From Rhyacichthys aspro (taxonomy: Eukaryota > Chordata > Actinopteri > Gobiiformes > Rhyacichthyidae): 64,000 nucleotides of DNA. Positions within the stretch are counted from its first letter, which is position 1, and each line of letters begins with the position of its first letter. Location: positions 5,755,010-5,819,009 of the forward strand of contig CM072154.1 of assembly GCA_036850595.1 (NCBI GenBank), read 5' to 3'. The notes under the pieces were generated by a model, which saw nothing but the letters and a program-made list of their open reading frames with translations, did no database searches and had not been told where the DNA came from. Made by a program: the position numbers and the translations under genes. Below are positions 41,301 through 55,300 of this stretch, one piece after another.

Positions 41301-44300
41301 CATACCGTTCGTCTTTGTTAACCCATTACTGTGGAATTCCAACAGTGTGGAACATGGTTACTACTAAAAGCTAAACGTGCCATTTCGTTGAATGGACAAT
41401 AAAGTACTCTTGATCAAAAAAGAGAAAGGGAAACACGTGGGTCAATAATGTGTTAAACAATGCTTATTTTGACCTAACTCAAACAATTTTCCAGTTTCTA
41501 GTTTAGTGTTGACAACTTATGGATATTGCTTTGCTGCCTAAATTGCATTAAACAGAAGGAAAACTTGACTAGAAATCGTCCATCAAATGTAAAAATGTAG
41601 TAGATCGCTAAGATTAAAGTTGGACTCGAGAGGGAGAAACTGCTAGAAACAGTGCTGGTCCTGTACAGTTAGGTTTGGGGGCCCAGTGTAATTTGTAGAC
41701 CAAGAAAGTTCAATGTAACAGCTATTTCTCCTGAAAACTTTCTAACAACAGTTGGATATTTCTGACTTGCAAACCGTTTACTCACACGGTGTGCAGTTTT
41801 AAATAAACCACCCAACCTAAATGGCCGGCCACCACAAACTGAAAACACTGCATTGCCACTTTAGTCAATTCAGCAAAGAGTGAATGAGTTTGGAAGGAAA
41901 AGGAAAAGGAAGGCCACCCCTGTATGCAAATGTGCGTAGCTGTGCAAGGGGCACTGTGCATTTCAGATTTCTTTCCATGTGTTCCTGTGTATCAATTATG
42001 TGCATCCCTGACTACTCTAGTACATTACTATAGCTAATACTTTATTAGTTTTACGATTAATGGGATGGTAATAAAATCTCTAGACACTGGACTATTGGAC
42101 TGCTTATGGAAGAACACATGTCTATCATCCCATATCAGAAGAAATCATACCATGCTAACACATTCTTAGTGTTTTAATGCAGCGTGTCAAATTTCCTCCA
42201 TTAACAGAGGAATCGAAGAAGCACCAGAGGCTTTTTAAAATTCTACTGGTAAAAAAACTGTTATGAAATACAGCACTCTGGACAACTGGCAAGATTCGGG
42301 AATGTTAGACTAATGAATTATTGAATTATTGAGTTAACTCTATAGCCATAGAGCACCAGTTGTATTACATTTCCAATGAGAAGTGTTTGGTGTAGTTGAT
42401 TTGACCGGTTTTAAAAAGTAATGAATAGGATTCTGTAAAACAGCCCTCTCACCAGACTCCACAAGTGATCATTTACTCCTACTCCTAAGAACTTATTGTA
42501 TTTAAGCATAGCTCTATTTTATCCCGAGTAGGATTTCTGCAATTCCAACCATTCACTAATGAGCCGCATTACTCATACATTTTTTAAAGAAATTTCTGTC
42601 TTTGCAGCGTGCCCAACGAGAACCCGAAAACCCAAGCAGGCAGTGGTATTATGATAAAACAGGCAACTAATCCGCAACAACTGCAGGCTCTCCTCGGCTG
42701 ATCCTCCAAGCTTAGGCCTTCTACCATCCACATATTTAACCAGCAAACTGCACCAGCTGGGAAGGAGAGGAAGTAGAGGAAGGAGAGGAAGGAGAGAATG
42801 GAGAGGATGGAGAGGGGAGAGGAAGAATGAAAAGCCAAGGAAGATGGTAAGAGACAAATAAAAGAAAGAGGCAAAAGGAGACAGAGAGAAATGGAGTAGG
42901 AGAGATGAGTTTCTTGGGTTGTAACAGTATTCCCATGGAACGACCCAAAGACAGTACATTGCTTGATGTACCTCCATGTTTTTTTTCCTCCTATGAGACA
43001 AGCTAAAAGTAAAATACTTCACTGGATTCTTCACCACAAAACAAGCTTTTATAGACCCTTCTGCAACTTCCTCAAAAAGTTAAACATGAAATCAGCAAAC
43101 AAATCCCTTAGAACAGAACAAAAAAAAATGTTATATGTATGATTCAAATTCAATATTTCAACTGGTGGACTCAAGTTCCACTCAAGTAGGTTGGCTGCTG
43201 CATTGTTTACCATTAGCAGATGGAGCGATAATATTAATTAGCTATGTAATTTATCATTTTTTTCTTGGTTTGAATCCACAATAGTATATCGTAATAGCAA
43301 TCATTTGTTAAAAAAACAAAAAAATATATTAATATAAGGGATTGTAATAACAATACATAAGAACCTCTATTCAGGACTGGAAAACATTGGCCAATCAATG
43401 CTTGTACAAATCACATGCTCGAAAAAGGATTGCTCCCATTGGTCAACATGTTCCAGGAAGTTTAAAAGCTGCCGATACAGTGTATTTTCAGCACTGAATA
43501 TGTCTTTAAACACAGAGAAACAGCTCAAAAAAGAAAAGCGCCAACAGAGAAAAGGGAGGCAACCTAAAACGGCAGATAAATACAATCAACTCAATTGCAA
43601 AGTGTTTAACGATGAGGAGATAATTGCAAGTCACAGATAAGCTAACGGTAAGCGCTAAACGTCAGTTTGGTGTAATGTATTAGTATTTTGTGGAGGAAAA
43701 ATTGGTCCGGTTTTATTTTCTTAATAAAAGAGAAAAGCAGGAGAGGTCCCTAGGCTGCTTTTGGGGGTGGGTGGAATCTGAGACAGGGACGGCAAGAAGA
43801 ACACAATCGATTACTTAGTATCTATATTTCAATTGACAAGCAATACATGTCAATATGACAACCTAATTCCAAGTGATCCAAAAAATAGTTAGCGATTCCA
43901 AACTGACTTTTCAAAATAATTCCAATTCTGCAACCCATGTTTTTTTTTACATAAAGGGAATTGAAACTAAAATCATCATCATTTTTCATTCTAGGGTGAA
44001 TAAATCTGCAGGACTGAAAAACAACAACACCAGCAAGCAAGTACAGCTAGCTAACCTTCAGTGATAACATGTTGTATGGTGTACACCTTTTGAACAGGTT
44101 AATTCTAACTACATCCTTACAGCAAAGTGACACCTCTCACCAGAACTAAAAACATAAAGACAATTGTAAGATGTAGCTAAAAAATGGCTATTGCTGTGTG
44201 CATAAGATAAGCAGAAAATTACACCTTTTCAATTACCAAAAGGGCATTAGCCACTAAAAATAACAAATTCTGCTTATACAAGATTATTGTCAAATGTTTA

Positions 44301-47300
44301 TCTGAGTACATGTGTGTGCTGCCATTGAGTGGGTAGAAAATAAGCAAGTGACTAACATTAAGCAATATATATTTTTGCATTTAGGATATGTTGGCTACAA
44401 GGCTACAAGCTACAAGTCCCTGCTTAGGGCAATGTTATCCAGAGGAGCCAGGGTTATACACGGATTGATTTAGGACCTATGCTTCCTCATCAAAGGCTGT
44501 TATAAGCGTAGCATACAAGTTGATAATAGAAACCTACAATACATTAAGGTAATATTCTCATTGCAGTTAAAGACCTTATAAATGCATATTAGGTATACAT
44601 TCAGCTTGAGGGCTGTGCAAAATTATAGGAAGGCATTGTTGCTCCATCTGCTAATACATAATGAATACATACTTCAATAGACCCAAACTTCATCTGTACA
44701 ATAATGAGTTTGTTACACACAGACGACAAAAGCTTTTTTCCGCCTTCAAAGTTCATGCTCATACAATTAAACGGTTAATACCTTTCTTGCTGCAGTGGGT
44801 GTATATCTTTTTAATGACCTCGCTTGTGGAAGAGTCTATACAATTTACAATACTTAAAACACTAAGAAATCAGTACACTACAAAAAAGAGAGTAATCCTT
44901 GAAAAATAATCGTGAGTATAAAATATGTAGCTTTGCAAACCTTCATCTTCCAAATGATAATGATTTTGTCTTCCATTGTTTCCTACCCCAATAATGAAAA
45001 ATCATTGTGACCTGTGGATCGGTTGCCACTCCACTGCCAGCTCACAATAGGTAAGTGAGCAATCCTGCCGGTTTTCTGAGCTTTTACTATAACTATTAGG
45101 CCACCTGCTGCCTCTTAATTGCCACCTAGTTCTATTCACACCTGCTTATCATGTGCACTCACTCAGTTTTAACAATATGCTCTATTGATTCTCGGGGTTG
45201 GTCTGTGTGTGAATGACGCCATGCTTTTATCTCAGTACCCTAGAACATGGACAAAACTAAGTGTAGTGTAATTTGCAGAAAAACTGTTACAAATTGAAAG
45301 AGTGTTCAAATCCACTCTTATTTGAAAGCCATATGAAAGGTACGCTATTTCACAGAGGGAATCATGAGAGTCATATGATGGTAAAAGCTGAATAGTATCT
45401 GAATGAAACTTAGCTTTTTTATAATTTGCACAAATACTGCCCATTATTTATAGATTTTTATGTCACTACTACTCTTTGATGCTTGTGGCTGAGAGTAAAA
45501 TGGTAAATGGTATGCATTTATATAGCGCTTTTCATGCCCTTCTCGGGCACCCAAAGCGCTTTACATCATGCTTCCATTCACCCCATTCAAACACATTAAC
45601 ACCTGGGGCAGGTGGAGTGGCGGGCTGCCATACACCAGGCGCTCAAGCCTTCTCCAACCACCACCAAACTCACTTATATTGGACACCCTGCTCTACCAAC
45701 TGAGCCACTGCGCCCCAAGAGAGTAGATCATCATTTGCCCCCAAACTAGGTTTAAATTAATCTTAGGCTAATCTTGTTGGTAAATAAATTGAAAAATCAA
45801 CATTGAGAACTGTAATCAAATGAGATATACTGTACACTTAAAAACCTTATCCCAGATTTAACACTGAACTATGTAAAACACAGTGCAATCGTATAAGGTT
45901 ACTTCAAGTTACACTGTACCAAATCAAGTTGGCTATGACCTGCAACTGCAGCTACGATTAAACTATGATCAAAAAGCAGCATCAGCAAGTGTCAGCTGGA
46001 GTAGAGTTTGGAAAAAGAGGTCAACCCAGTTTCAGAATAGCAAAAACAGCTTGAGGAAAGTAGTCAACATATTGTTGGAACTGTGTTTTTGCACCACCTG
46101 CACTGTGTAGTGTTGGCTCTAATTGGTTTAAGTGAAAAACTATCACTCCAGCAGAGTGTGGAGGTGTGCTGTCTTTCAGTTATGTCTAGTGTGTTGTCAG
46201 GTTTGGATTGTGTTTTTTTATTATTATGATTATTAGGGGCAAATGGTGCTAAATAAATCCTGAAAATGAGCATTGGGCCTTGGATTGGTGGATGACATCA
46301 TCAAGACACACCTGCAACCAAAGCTGATTTATACAGGCCAAGATGCTGCTTCGTTTGTTTGTATTGCCATTAAGCAAACCACTATATTGTATTATACTAC
46401 ACTCATAACTGGATTTGCAACAATTGTCCAACATTTCTGATACGACCAGATATTTGATAAGTTCTTGCTGTCACACTGTGTGACCTGCAACTACTGATTT
46501 AGAGCCCCCAACTACATTTTGTCACCACAATTTAACAGCTCTAAGAGATTAAAAATATTAGAAGTAGCTGTAGCATATAGGTAACTCTTGCTTTCAATAG
46601 TCTACATAATCCTGCCAAAATAATGTTCACTCTAAAGTTTTGATCTTATATGATGCTAAACAAAACTTCTTTTCAAATACATGTTTTAAGTTAATGGTGT
46701 AAAAATCATTGCCAAAATGTGGCAGAAGATAGTTTTCATTTGTTTGGCCATATATCATAATTAAGGATATCTCCAATTTATTGCTATGTTCATTACAGTG
46801 TAATCTTGAAGAACTCCACAAAATGGCACATCACTTAGAGATGGACCAAGGTGCAAAATAACAAATTCACTTCAAATGACACAGATCTTCATTCCTGCTT
46901 CGAAGTCACTTGGAGTATTGATCTATACTGCTATTTTCTGGATGCATTGACTAATTAAGACCACTGCCATTTTGTTAAAGGCAAAGTGTGCAGGTTGTAG
47001 ATTTGTAGGTGACACGTGAGCACACACACACAAGGTCGGCTTTGATCCAACTGTAAAAAGCCAGTCTTTAAACCCACACATGCTCCCATTTCATCTAACC
47101 TTTCGCTCTGAACTAACAGCGGCAATGACATTCAGTTAGGAGCACTACAGTATTTCATATGGTGTGGTTCTGTTAACCCTGAGCTCTGTGTGGGCATGTG
47201 TGTGTGGAAAAGCTTTGACAGACAGTGATAATAGTTGAGCGTTATGAGCTGTGGTGGGTATTTAAACTCAAGTCAAGTAATGTTACTGAAAAATGTAGTC

Positions 47301-48998
47301 AGTTATTCCTTGAGTAAGAGCAAGGTGTGGCATGGCACAGGCGGGTGAGCTGGTCTCAAAGCACAGGTCAGCGAATGGTTGGTCTTTTAATGGTAGCCCA
47401 TTGCAAGTAAATACACTGTGGTATTGTGCAGGTGCACGCCCATTGCCATTTTGATAAAGAAAAATCCTTAACAAATGACATTAAATATCACAAATTCACG
47501 TTCAAAGCTCCATAGAAAAAAAAGCCAGCAGAAAATCTATTTAAAAAACCTCAGATACAGTTCCAGGACTGTGCATAAACATATTCATGATATCACTAAT
47601 GCTTTGAGGTAATATATAGGAGACCTACATCTAGAGACAGCGCCACATTAAAAGCAGAAACTCACCGGGACGAAGCCTGACCCAATCCAGCTTAATCTGT
47701 GGGTTATAGTTGTTGCTAAAATCTGTCTTACTCCAGGAGGGTCACGCTTCTCACAGAGTACAGTGTGGCTTATAATCACAACCTTCATATTCCTTCTGAT
47801 GTTCCTCTTTCTGGAGTGTGTCACCTGTCTGTGCGTAAACTCTCTGCTTGGCACAAAGCCACGAGGAGAACAGTAGCTACTAGTTTACCTCAAGCTCTCC
47901 AGCGTAACGACGCACCACAAGATGAAGCCTAGACCCACTGTTTCCTGACACCCGGGAGTTTTCTCATACGTGTGCTCCAAGGAAAAACAGCGCGTTTTCT
48001 GAGCTGACTGTTATCATGCAGCTCCTACGTGAATGAGGCCAATTAAGACGCGTGCTGATCAAGCAGGAAACAGAAACGAAGACGGCTTTACACGATGTAA
48101 GTAAAGGACAAATCCTTGTGTGATTAACTGAAACTTTATTCCAGTTTAATATGTGTTGAATGTCTAAAAAACGCAGCCAGTTTGTATAAAACCACTCCAC
48201 AAATTTTAACCTGAATGCACGTGACTTTGTTCATAATAAAATTATAAGAAACCTCTAGTCCTGCCTCTTTATACCTACGTCTCCGCTCTTATAATAGGAG
48301 AAAATAGATTGTGACACTCCTCTGTGAGCTTCCGTCTCTGTCTCCAACTGCGTTAAGACCCGACGATACAGCCCCATGACAATCAGAGACCAGATAGAGT
48401 CTTTCTGTTTCAGTCATTTTTACAAGTGACTCAGACAGAGACTACTCTTGAGACACTGTCATGACCTGTAGGAGTTTTGAAATTCAGTCTGAGTCTCTGT
48501 GGATGGTATCAGAGCAAGTGTTGAGGATAAACATCTGATGAGACCATAAGATTATGTATAGTTGTAGGTATAAATCCTTTTGTTCCTCCCTTTCACCAGA
48601 TAATGTAAACGAAACCTTTTTTTTATCAAGCCTGAGTAAAGATAATGACTGACATCAACAGAGACGAATTAGAGATTGTGCTTAAACAGGTTTAGCTGAA
48701 CAAAAAAAAAGTTTTTGCCTAATATCGTACATCAAAACAAAACTACAACAATTAATAATTTTATTGTCACCAAGGTTTACTCTCAACACTTGCTCATTAG
48801 TGTTTCTCTGATTACATCCACAAAGACTCAAACTGAACTGTAAAACTCCTACAGGTCATGACAGTGTCTCAAGAGTAGACTATGTCTGACTCTCAAGTAC
48901 AGTTTAGTAAAATATAGAGTACATCTCTGTCTGGTCTCTGTGATTGTCACTCATGGTCTCGATGATTTTGTTCAAGGCTGTTTACTAACGCTTTCATA

Positions 48999-49037
<39 letters not shown>

Positions 49038-52000
49038 TATACTGTATATGAGTGCAGTTTGTAACACCCACAGAGTTATTTTAACCCTGGAGGTTTTGCT
49101 TAGGTGAAATATAGCTCTTGTGAATCTAGCAATCCATTCTGACCAATGGGTTTGAAGACATGACAGAGAGGTAACATCAACCAACCATTTTCTTCTGCTT
49201 GCCTGGGGTCGGGTGTCAATGACAGCTGTCTAAGCAAAGATGACCATACTTCCTCCTGCCCAGACACCTGCTCCAGCTCCAGGTGACTACTGTGCTTCCA
49301 GGCCAGCCAATACTAGAGTCCTTCTAATATGTTCCTTCCTCCAGCCCAGCCATCCAGGAAAGGAAAGTCATCACATGACCCACAAATTCAGTAGCAAATC
49401 AATAACTTTGCAATCGGCTCAGCTACTATACTTCCAGTATAGTGACTGCATTCTGCTGTGCCAATCCATTTGTCAATGTTCCATCCCTCCCTTACTTATG
49501 AACATGACCCCAAGATATTTGAACCCCTTTATTTTTACAGTAGTAACTTGCCTTAAGCCTGAAGGTGACAAGCCACTTTTTTAACTGAGATCCATGGCCT
49601 CAGACTTTGAGGTGCTGATTCTCATCCTGGCCATTTCACAATCTGCAGCTTGCAAAAAGCTAAGATCTGTGCTCACCAAACCAGACCATCTGTCCATCAA
49701 AAGAGAATAAAATACAACTGGTGATAAAAGATGATGATCTAATAGTATACCTGACCCTATGTTTTTAATTCAAAGTAATTATTCACAATTCACAAAAGTT
49801 TACAAAAAATACTTTCACAACATTTTTATTTATTTCACAAATACAATCTTTTAAATTTCACTGAGATGTTTTTATCATCATTAGTCCAGCAAAATTTCCA
49901 GTGGCCAAGCTGAAGTTGTGTTTCAGAATCCCTTCAAAGTTAAAGCGCTCTGACGGCTAAATTCAATTTTGCATCTAAATAAAAGTACGTCTAAGCTGGC
50001 TGAGATGTATGCCTTCCAGATAATGACTACAACGTTAAGCCACAACTGTGCAATGTTTTGTACCGTTAACTTATTATGAAACTCATATCTTCATCTCCAG
50101 ATGGGCACAGCCTCAGTGGAAATATTGTTAACAAGCTAAACTAATAAGCAGAATCCAAGCACACTCTGCCGCATATTGAGCAGACAGCTTTTTACTGCAT
50201 GAAAGTGTTCAACTTTGACTCAGTCTACGCAGGGCCTGGAGTGGATGCATTTCCATACGAAAGTGCAAGCCAGCAAAAAAGTTTCCAATTCAGCGCTTGG
50301 GAAAAGAAAGCTAATGCTGCTACATCTTTTCCCGCAAAGTAAATGGTAGGAACACATGTGTACCATAGGTTATATTTAAATATATCTGTGGAAGGTGTGT
50401 GTGTGCAATCTTCAATAAGTCTTCTGGCTTTGTGTCAGGTCAGGGATAAAAGGAAGTGCCAGGGCATTATTTGGCGTAGAGCTGGCTGTTTGTGGGTTTC
50501 GTGTGCAGATATTTGTGGTGAGCTTCGTGGAGGCCCCTGCTGACAACATGTCAAACAGGCTGTCAGACTCAGAGGAGGATTATTATCTCCTTCTGTACGC
50601 TCTATTTCCACCTGCTTCAAACTGTACTCTACGATGACAGCGGCGCGTGTGGAGGTGTTTGTGGATCTGTGAGTGAGGCAATAAGAGAGAAAGACTTTAT
50701 TTTAACCAGATAAGGGATAAAGGTGGTCTACAGTTCAACTAAAAAGAGGTTGTCTTGGTTCAAATGAATGATACTTCTTTCACACTGGCCAGGCTCTGGT
50801 TCTGAAAAGTAAATGCTAACAGACCAACATGTTCACACCAAAAATAACGCTGAGGAATGAAGGTTCTGCTTAAAATGGGCTCGTTCACAATTAGATTAGA
50901 GTTCTGGAGTTTTAAACTGCTGTAAACGATTTACCATTCGGAGTGTGGTCATTTTTCGAGATCGGGGTAAGACACCTGGATAGTGCAGTTTATTGGAGGA
51001 TCAGTCGGACAGTGGCCCAGAGTAACACACGAAAACAGATGACATATACACAAATAAACAGAAAACATGAAGAGCAGCGTTAAGAGACGTACTTACTCAT
51101 TTTTAGACCAGCAAAGACACATAGGGTCACGATGCTGCTGTCTATTCTGTTTGTCTGTTATTTAGCTCTGTCACGTTGTAAAAAGTAAGTGTAAGTTTAT
51201 GATGTGTTCATAAGCTGTCTGACGGCGCAGTGGCCATGTAATGAGCACATTGTTCCGAGTTTGTTGTGTTTACGTCTTTTTAACTCACAAAGTCACCATT
51301 GATATTTATTAATAACTTGATGATTACTATCAGTCAGGTATATTAGCTTTTAATGCTACGAAGCAATCAGGTTTAACATTAGCTTCCTTCCTCCTTTTTA
51401 AAGCCTTTGTTAAAAAGGAGGAAGGAAGCTAATGTTAATGTTCATGCTGTAAAATACTAAGGACACTTAAATGCAGCACGTGCTGAGCGGACATATACCG
51501 TATTTTTCGGGCTATAAAGTGCACCAGATTATAAGGCGCACTGTCGATTTAATCAATAACTGTCTATTTTCACACATTAAGTAAACAAACTGTCAAATCG
51601 AACTTTACTCAACTTTTTCACAATAACTCCCAACAGTGACAGTTGTAAACAAAACAATCCTCACTTTTTCATTCATTCCTCTTCCACAAATCCATCAAAT
51701 TGTTCATCTAAGCATCGTAAACATGTCTCTTAACAGGTTCCATTTTGGGGTCCTTCTACACACACCTTAATATACCGGTTGTCGAAATACAGTACGTATC
51801 ACCCGCAGGCTCCTGACTGGTAGCCGCAATGTCGCTAATCCTTCCAGCGTGCAGCTCCGTAGCTTACCAAAGTCGTGCTAAAACATTTGGACAGATTTCT
51901 GAGCGCCGTGTACCATATAATCGGTTGGGAGAAGCACAACCAGAATTAATACATAATGCTCACCGGATTAGGGCACGTGTTTTGGAAAATTAATGATTTT

Positions 52001-52318
52001 AAGTTTAGCCGAAATACGGTACTTTAATTCTCTCTCTTCATGTAAACTCAGACAAGTTCACAAGTGTGAAATCCTGCTGTGAAGGCTTAATCAAGCCATG
52101 AGCATACTCCGATTTAGCTCTGCATGAAAACGTACTGAATGTGATCACCAAGGTTACGAGAGTCCAGACTTCAACAAGAGCATCTCTGAGGCACCCATGT
52201 CTTTTTTCAGTACAGACAATATTAAAACTAGTGATAATATATTTTTAAAAAGCTGTTTTCTGCATTGAAATTAACTGGTCATCAAGGATACAATACTATT
52301 GTACTTATGTACAAACTG

Positions 52319-52362
<44 letters not shown>

Positions 52363-55300
52363 CCAAACTTCTTCTTGAGGCCACACTAAAATGCTGGGAT
52401 TATCAAACTACATTTGACTTCTTGGTGATGATTCTGCAATGTCTGACAGGCATGTGTGTATCATCAGGACACTATTATGAACCAATTAAAAAAAAAAAAG
52501 AAAAAAAAAAAAGATTAAAATTCAGTCAAAAACCAAATATTTTTTCAACCTCAATTTATCTCACATACACTGTACAACAAACTTTAAAAGACCTAATTAA
52601 CCCATTGTAAAACTAATAAAATTATCATAAATAATAATAAATTCATATTTTGAATCCCATAGCACTAGAGAGTCTGTTAAAACCATTAAGGCTAAAAAAC
52701 AGGAGCTTACAGACTGGACACAGCCCTATTCCCTTAATGGCACAGTCCCATAATATATACACCAGATTAAAAGAGACCAACTTGGGGCTGTAAAAAAAAG
52801 ACTTCTGTAAGGGCCACAAGGACAATGTAGGCACTGTTCGAACAGCAAAGGCTAAGCTACATCTGAAAAATACATTTTTTTTATTTCTATTAAAACGTTT
52901 TTATTTTTGCTTGCTTTTGTCCTGCACTGCTGTGTTGGGTACAAAGGGTTATATCCCTGCATCTTTTCATACCAATTAGCAAGATGGCTATGTAACGACT
53001 GTTCCTCGTCCTCAGTTGAATTGTAACCTCGTCGTACTTAACACAACACAACGTATCTGCTGCACATAGCAGATTCACTTTGGACAGCATGATGTGTAGT
53101 CAATTCAAACTAGTGTCAAAATGGTGACAGTGTGACAAGAGCATAACAGTCCAATAATGACATGTTCATGCAAAGAGTAAAATAACACTGCCAATTCTCC
53201 CTCAGTTTGTCTTGACTTTTAAATCACTTCGAAAGATTCCAAATTCAGCCCCACAATTTGAATGACTCACAAGTAATGAGCTCATTTTAGGAGATCAAAC
53301 AAACTCAAACTGTGAGTTTATGTGGATTCGGCTGCGTTGTGTGAAAACACACATTTCCATGCATACATTTACAGTGCTAATGCATCTGAATATACAGTCG
53401 CTCCCTGTGAGTCTGCATGCCCACAAACCGAGGTCTGCCGACAAACATCCTAAGCTCAACGACAAACACAGCTTGCAGCGCCCGTATGCCGAGCCGCCAG
53501 TCTTCAGTCACTCTGCAAACCCAGCCTGTTACTAATGAGACTAACACAAACAGTGCGGCATCTGACACCAGGGCCTGCATGTGTGAGCAATGTGGCCACC
53601 GACTCCTCATCAGAGTAATAAATGTTTATTCATGCTGACTCAATCAGAATGGAAATACACATTAGGTTAGAAGAGTGTCTGTGGCCTTCTGTTGTTTGAA
53701 CTTGATGGCCATGGAACAGGAAGCAGCAAAAAAAACACAAGACGAAAGTTGCTATTTCATCTATAAATTACAAATTGTTCATTTTACATATATTCCCTTA
53801 AACTGACCCTGTTCCTCTGCTTTTTAGGAAAACAAGATCTTAAAACATCATCTAGGCTTTATTATCAAGGATTTGAATGGATGTAAATGTCAGCGCAGGG
53901 TCTTTGGCCAATGATATGCCCACTTCTAAATAAGAGCAGCTCCAATTGGTCTACACCAATGCCAACAAGGAAGTTATGGCTACTGACAAAACATAAAAAG
54001 CGTCTATACTTATGCCAGTGTTTACTCACAGAAACAGCACAAAAAGGAAAAAATAAATAAATAGAAAAAGCAGCAAAAAAAAAAAAAAAAAAAAAAACAT
54101 GAAAAAATGCATTTACAGAATATTTAACAAGGCAGAAATATTAAACAGGATTGCATCTGTCTGACCGGAAGAGAAAAAATAAAATTGGGTAGTGGTGTTT
54201 TAAGGTTTTTCGAAAAAGATGTAAATCATGAAAAAAAATTACAGGCAAGACGTAACATCTAACATGTAACGTAACTATCAGCATCACCACACCATTGGGC
54301 TGGTAATGATTTGCCCAGAGCAGTAAAAGATAACAGTACCGTACAAGATTTTAGTCAGTTTGTGAACTCAGCAGTCTCATGAGAATCATGCTAACTCTGC
54401 CTAAAACAGGAAATCCGTATAAATGCTTTGTTTTGGAAAGAAGTACAACATTAAGCATTATATCCTTTGGAACACAAAAACAAGATGCTTCAAAAAAAAA
54501 AAAAAGAAAAAAAGTAGTTTAATGTTCTTCCTTTGAAATCCCATTTTTGCCTGTGTAATATATTACAACATAACAGACTGCTGTGGTTTTACCAAAGTAC
54601 AATATACTTTTACGAACTGAAACTTGTGTGCTTGTTCTAATGCTTTATTTACAGTTATTACCGCCCTTTAATTTGTTTGTTGTAAGTCAAGTGAAAAAGA
54701 TTTATATGATGGTTGTAGTGGGGACCTGCTTGGAGGCGTGGCCGGCCATCTTGGTGTTGTTTTGCTCCTCGCGCTCAAACAGGTGTTTCCAATTGCCATA
54801 ATCAGCGGCGCGCACCTGAGCTCATGAACGGTTGAAAAGCACCACAAAGAGCCACATTGTTCTATTGAACGGTGTGCAACAAACACCAAGCAGCTGACTC
54901 TGGCCAAGCCGTGCAACTCTCAACCCGCTGTGCAGGAAAAATGGAAACAAAGGACTGCCAGTAAGCGCTAATGCGTAGGACTATGGGATTTGGGCAATTG
55001 TGGTCTAAAAGTGCTCTCTGGTTTGTATGTTTGTATTTGGGTAAAGCTGCTGCTGTTAAAAACTGTACTGCTGGGTAAAAATCCTTCTTTTATTGGGTAA
55101 AGTCTCTCGTGATGAATGGTATGAGGGTAAATTTATGCCAAAACTACGGCTAACTTGGTGAATTAAGGAACTTAGTTCACTGGCCAAAGAACTAAAATGA
55201 AGTGCAACTTTAAATGGATTGGGTTACTTGTCTATTTTTTAGTGATGCAGTTAAAAGTTAAAACTTAAAATGAATCAAAATTCCTATGTATATTTTTCCT

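Noticed and set aside
42573..43037. A 154-residue minus-strand frame, the longest in the window
   Set aside because: Its central part is low-complexity Ser/Leu/Pro from a GGAGAGGA-type purine tract. Overlapping frames are equally open, and no domain or splice context is seen.
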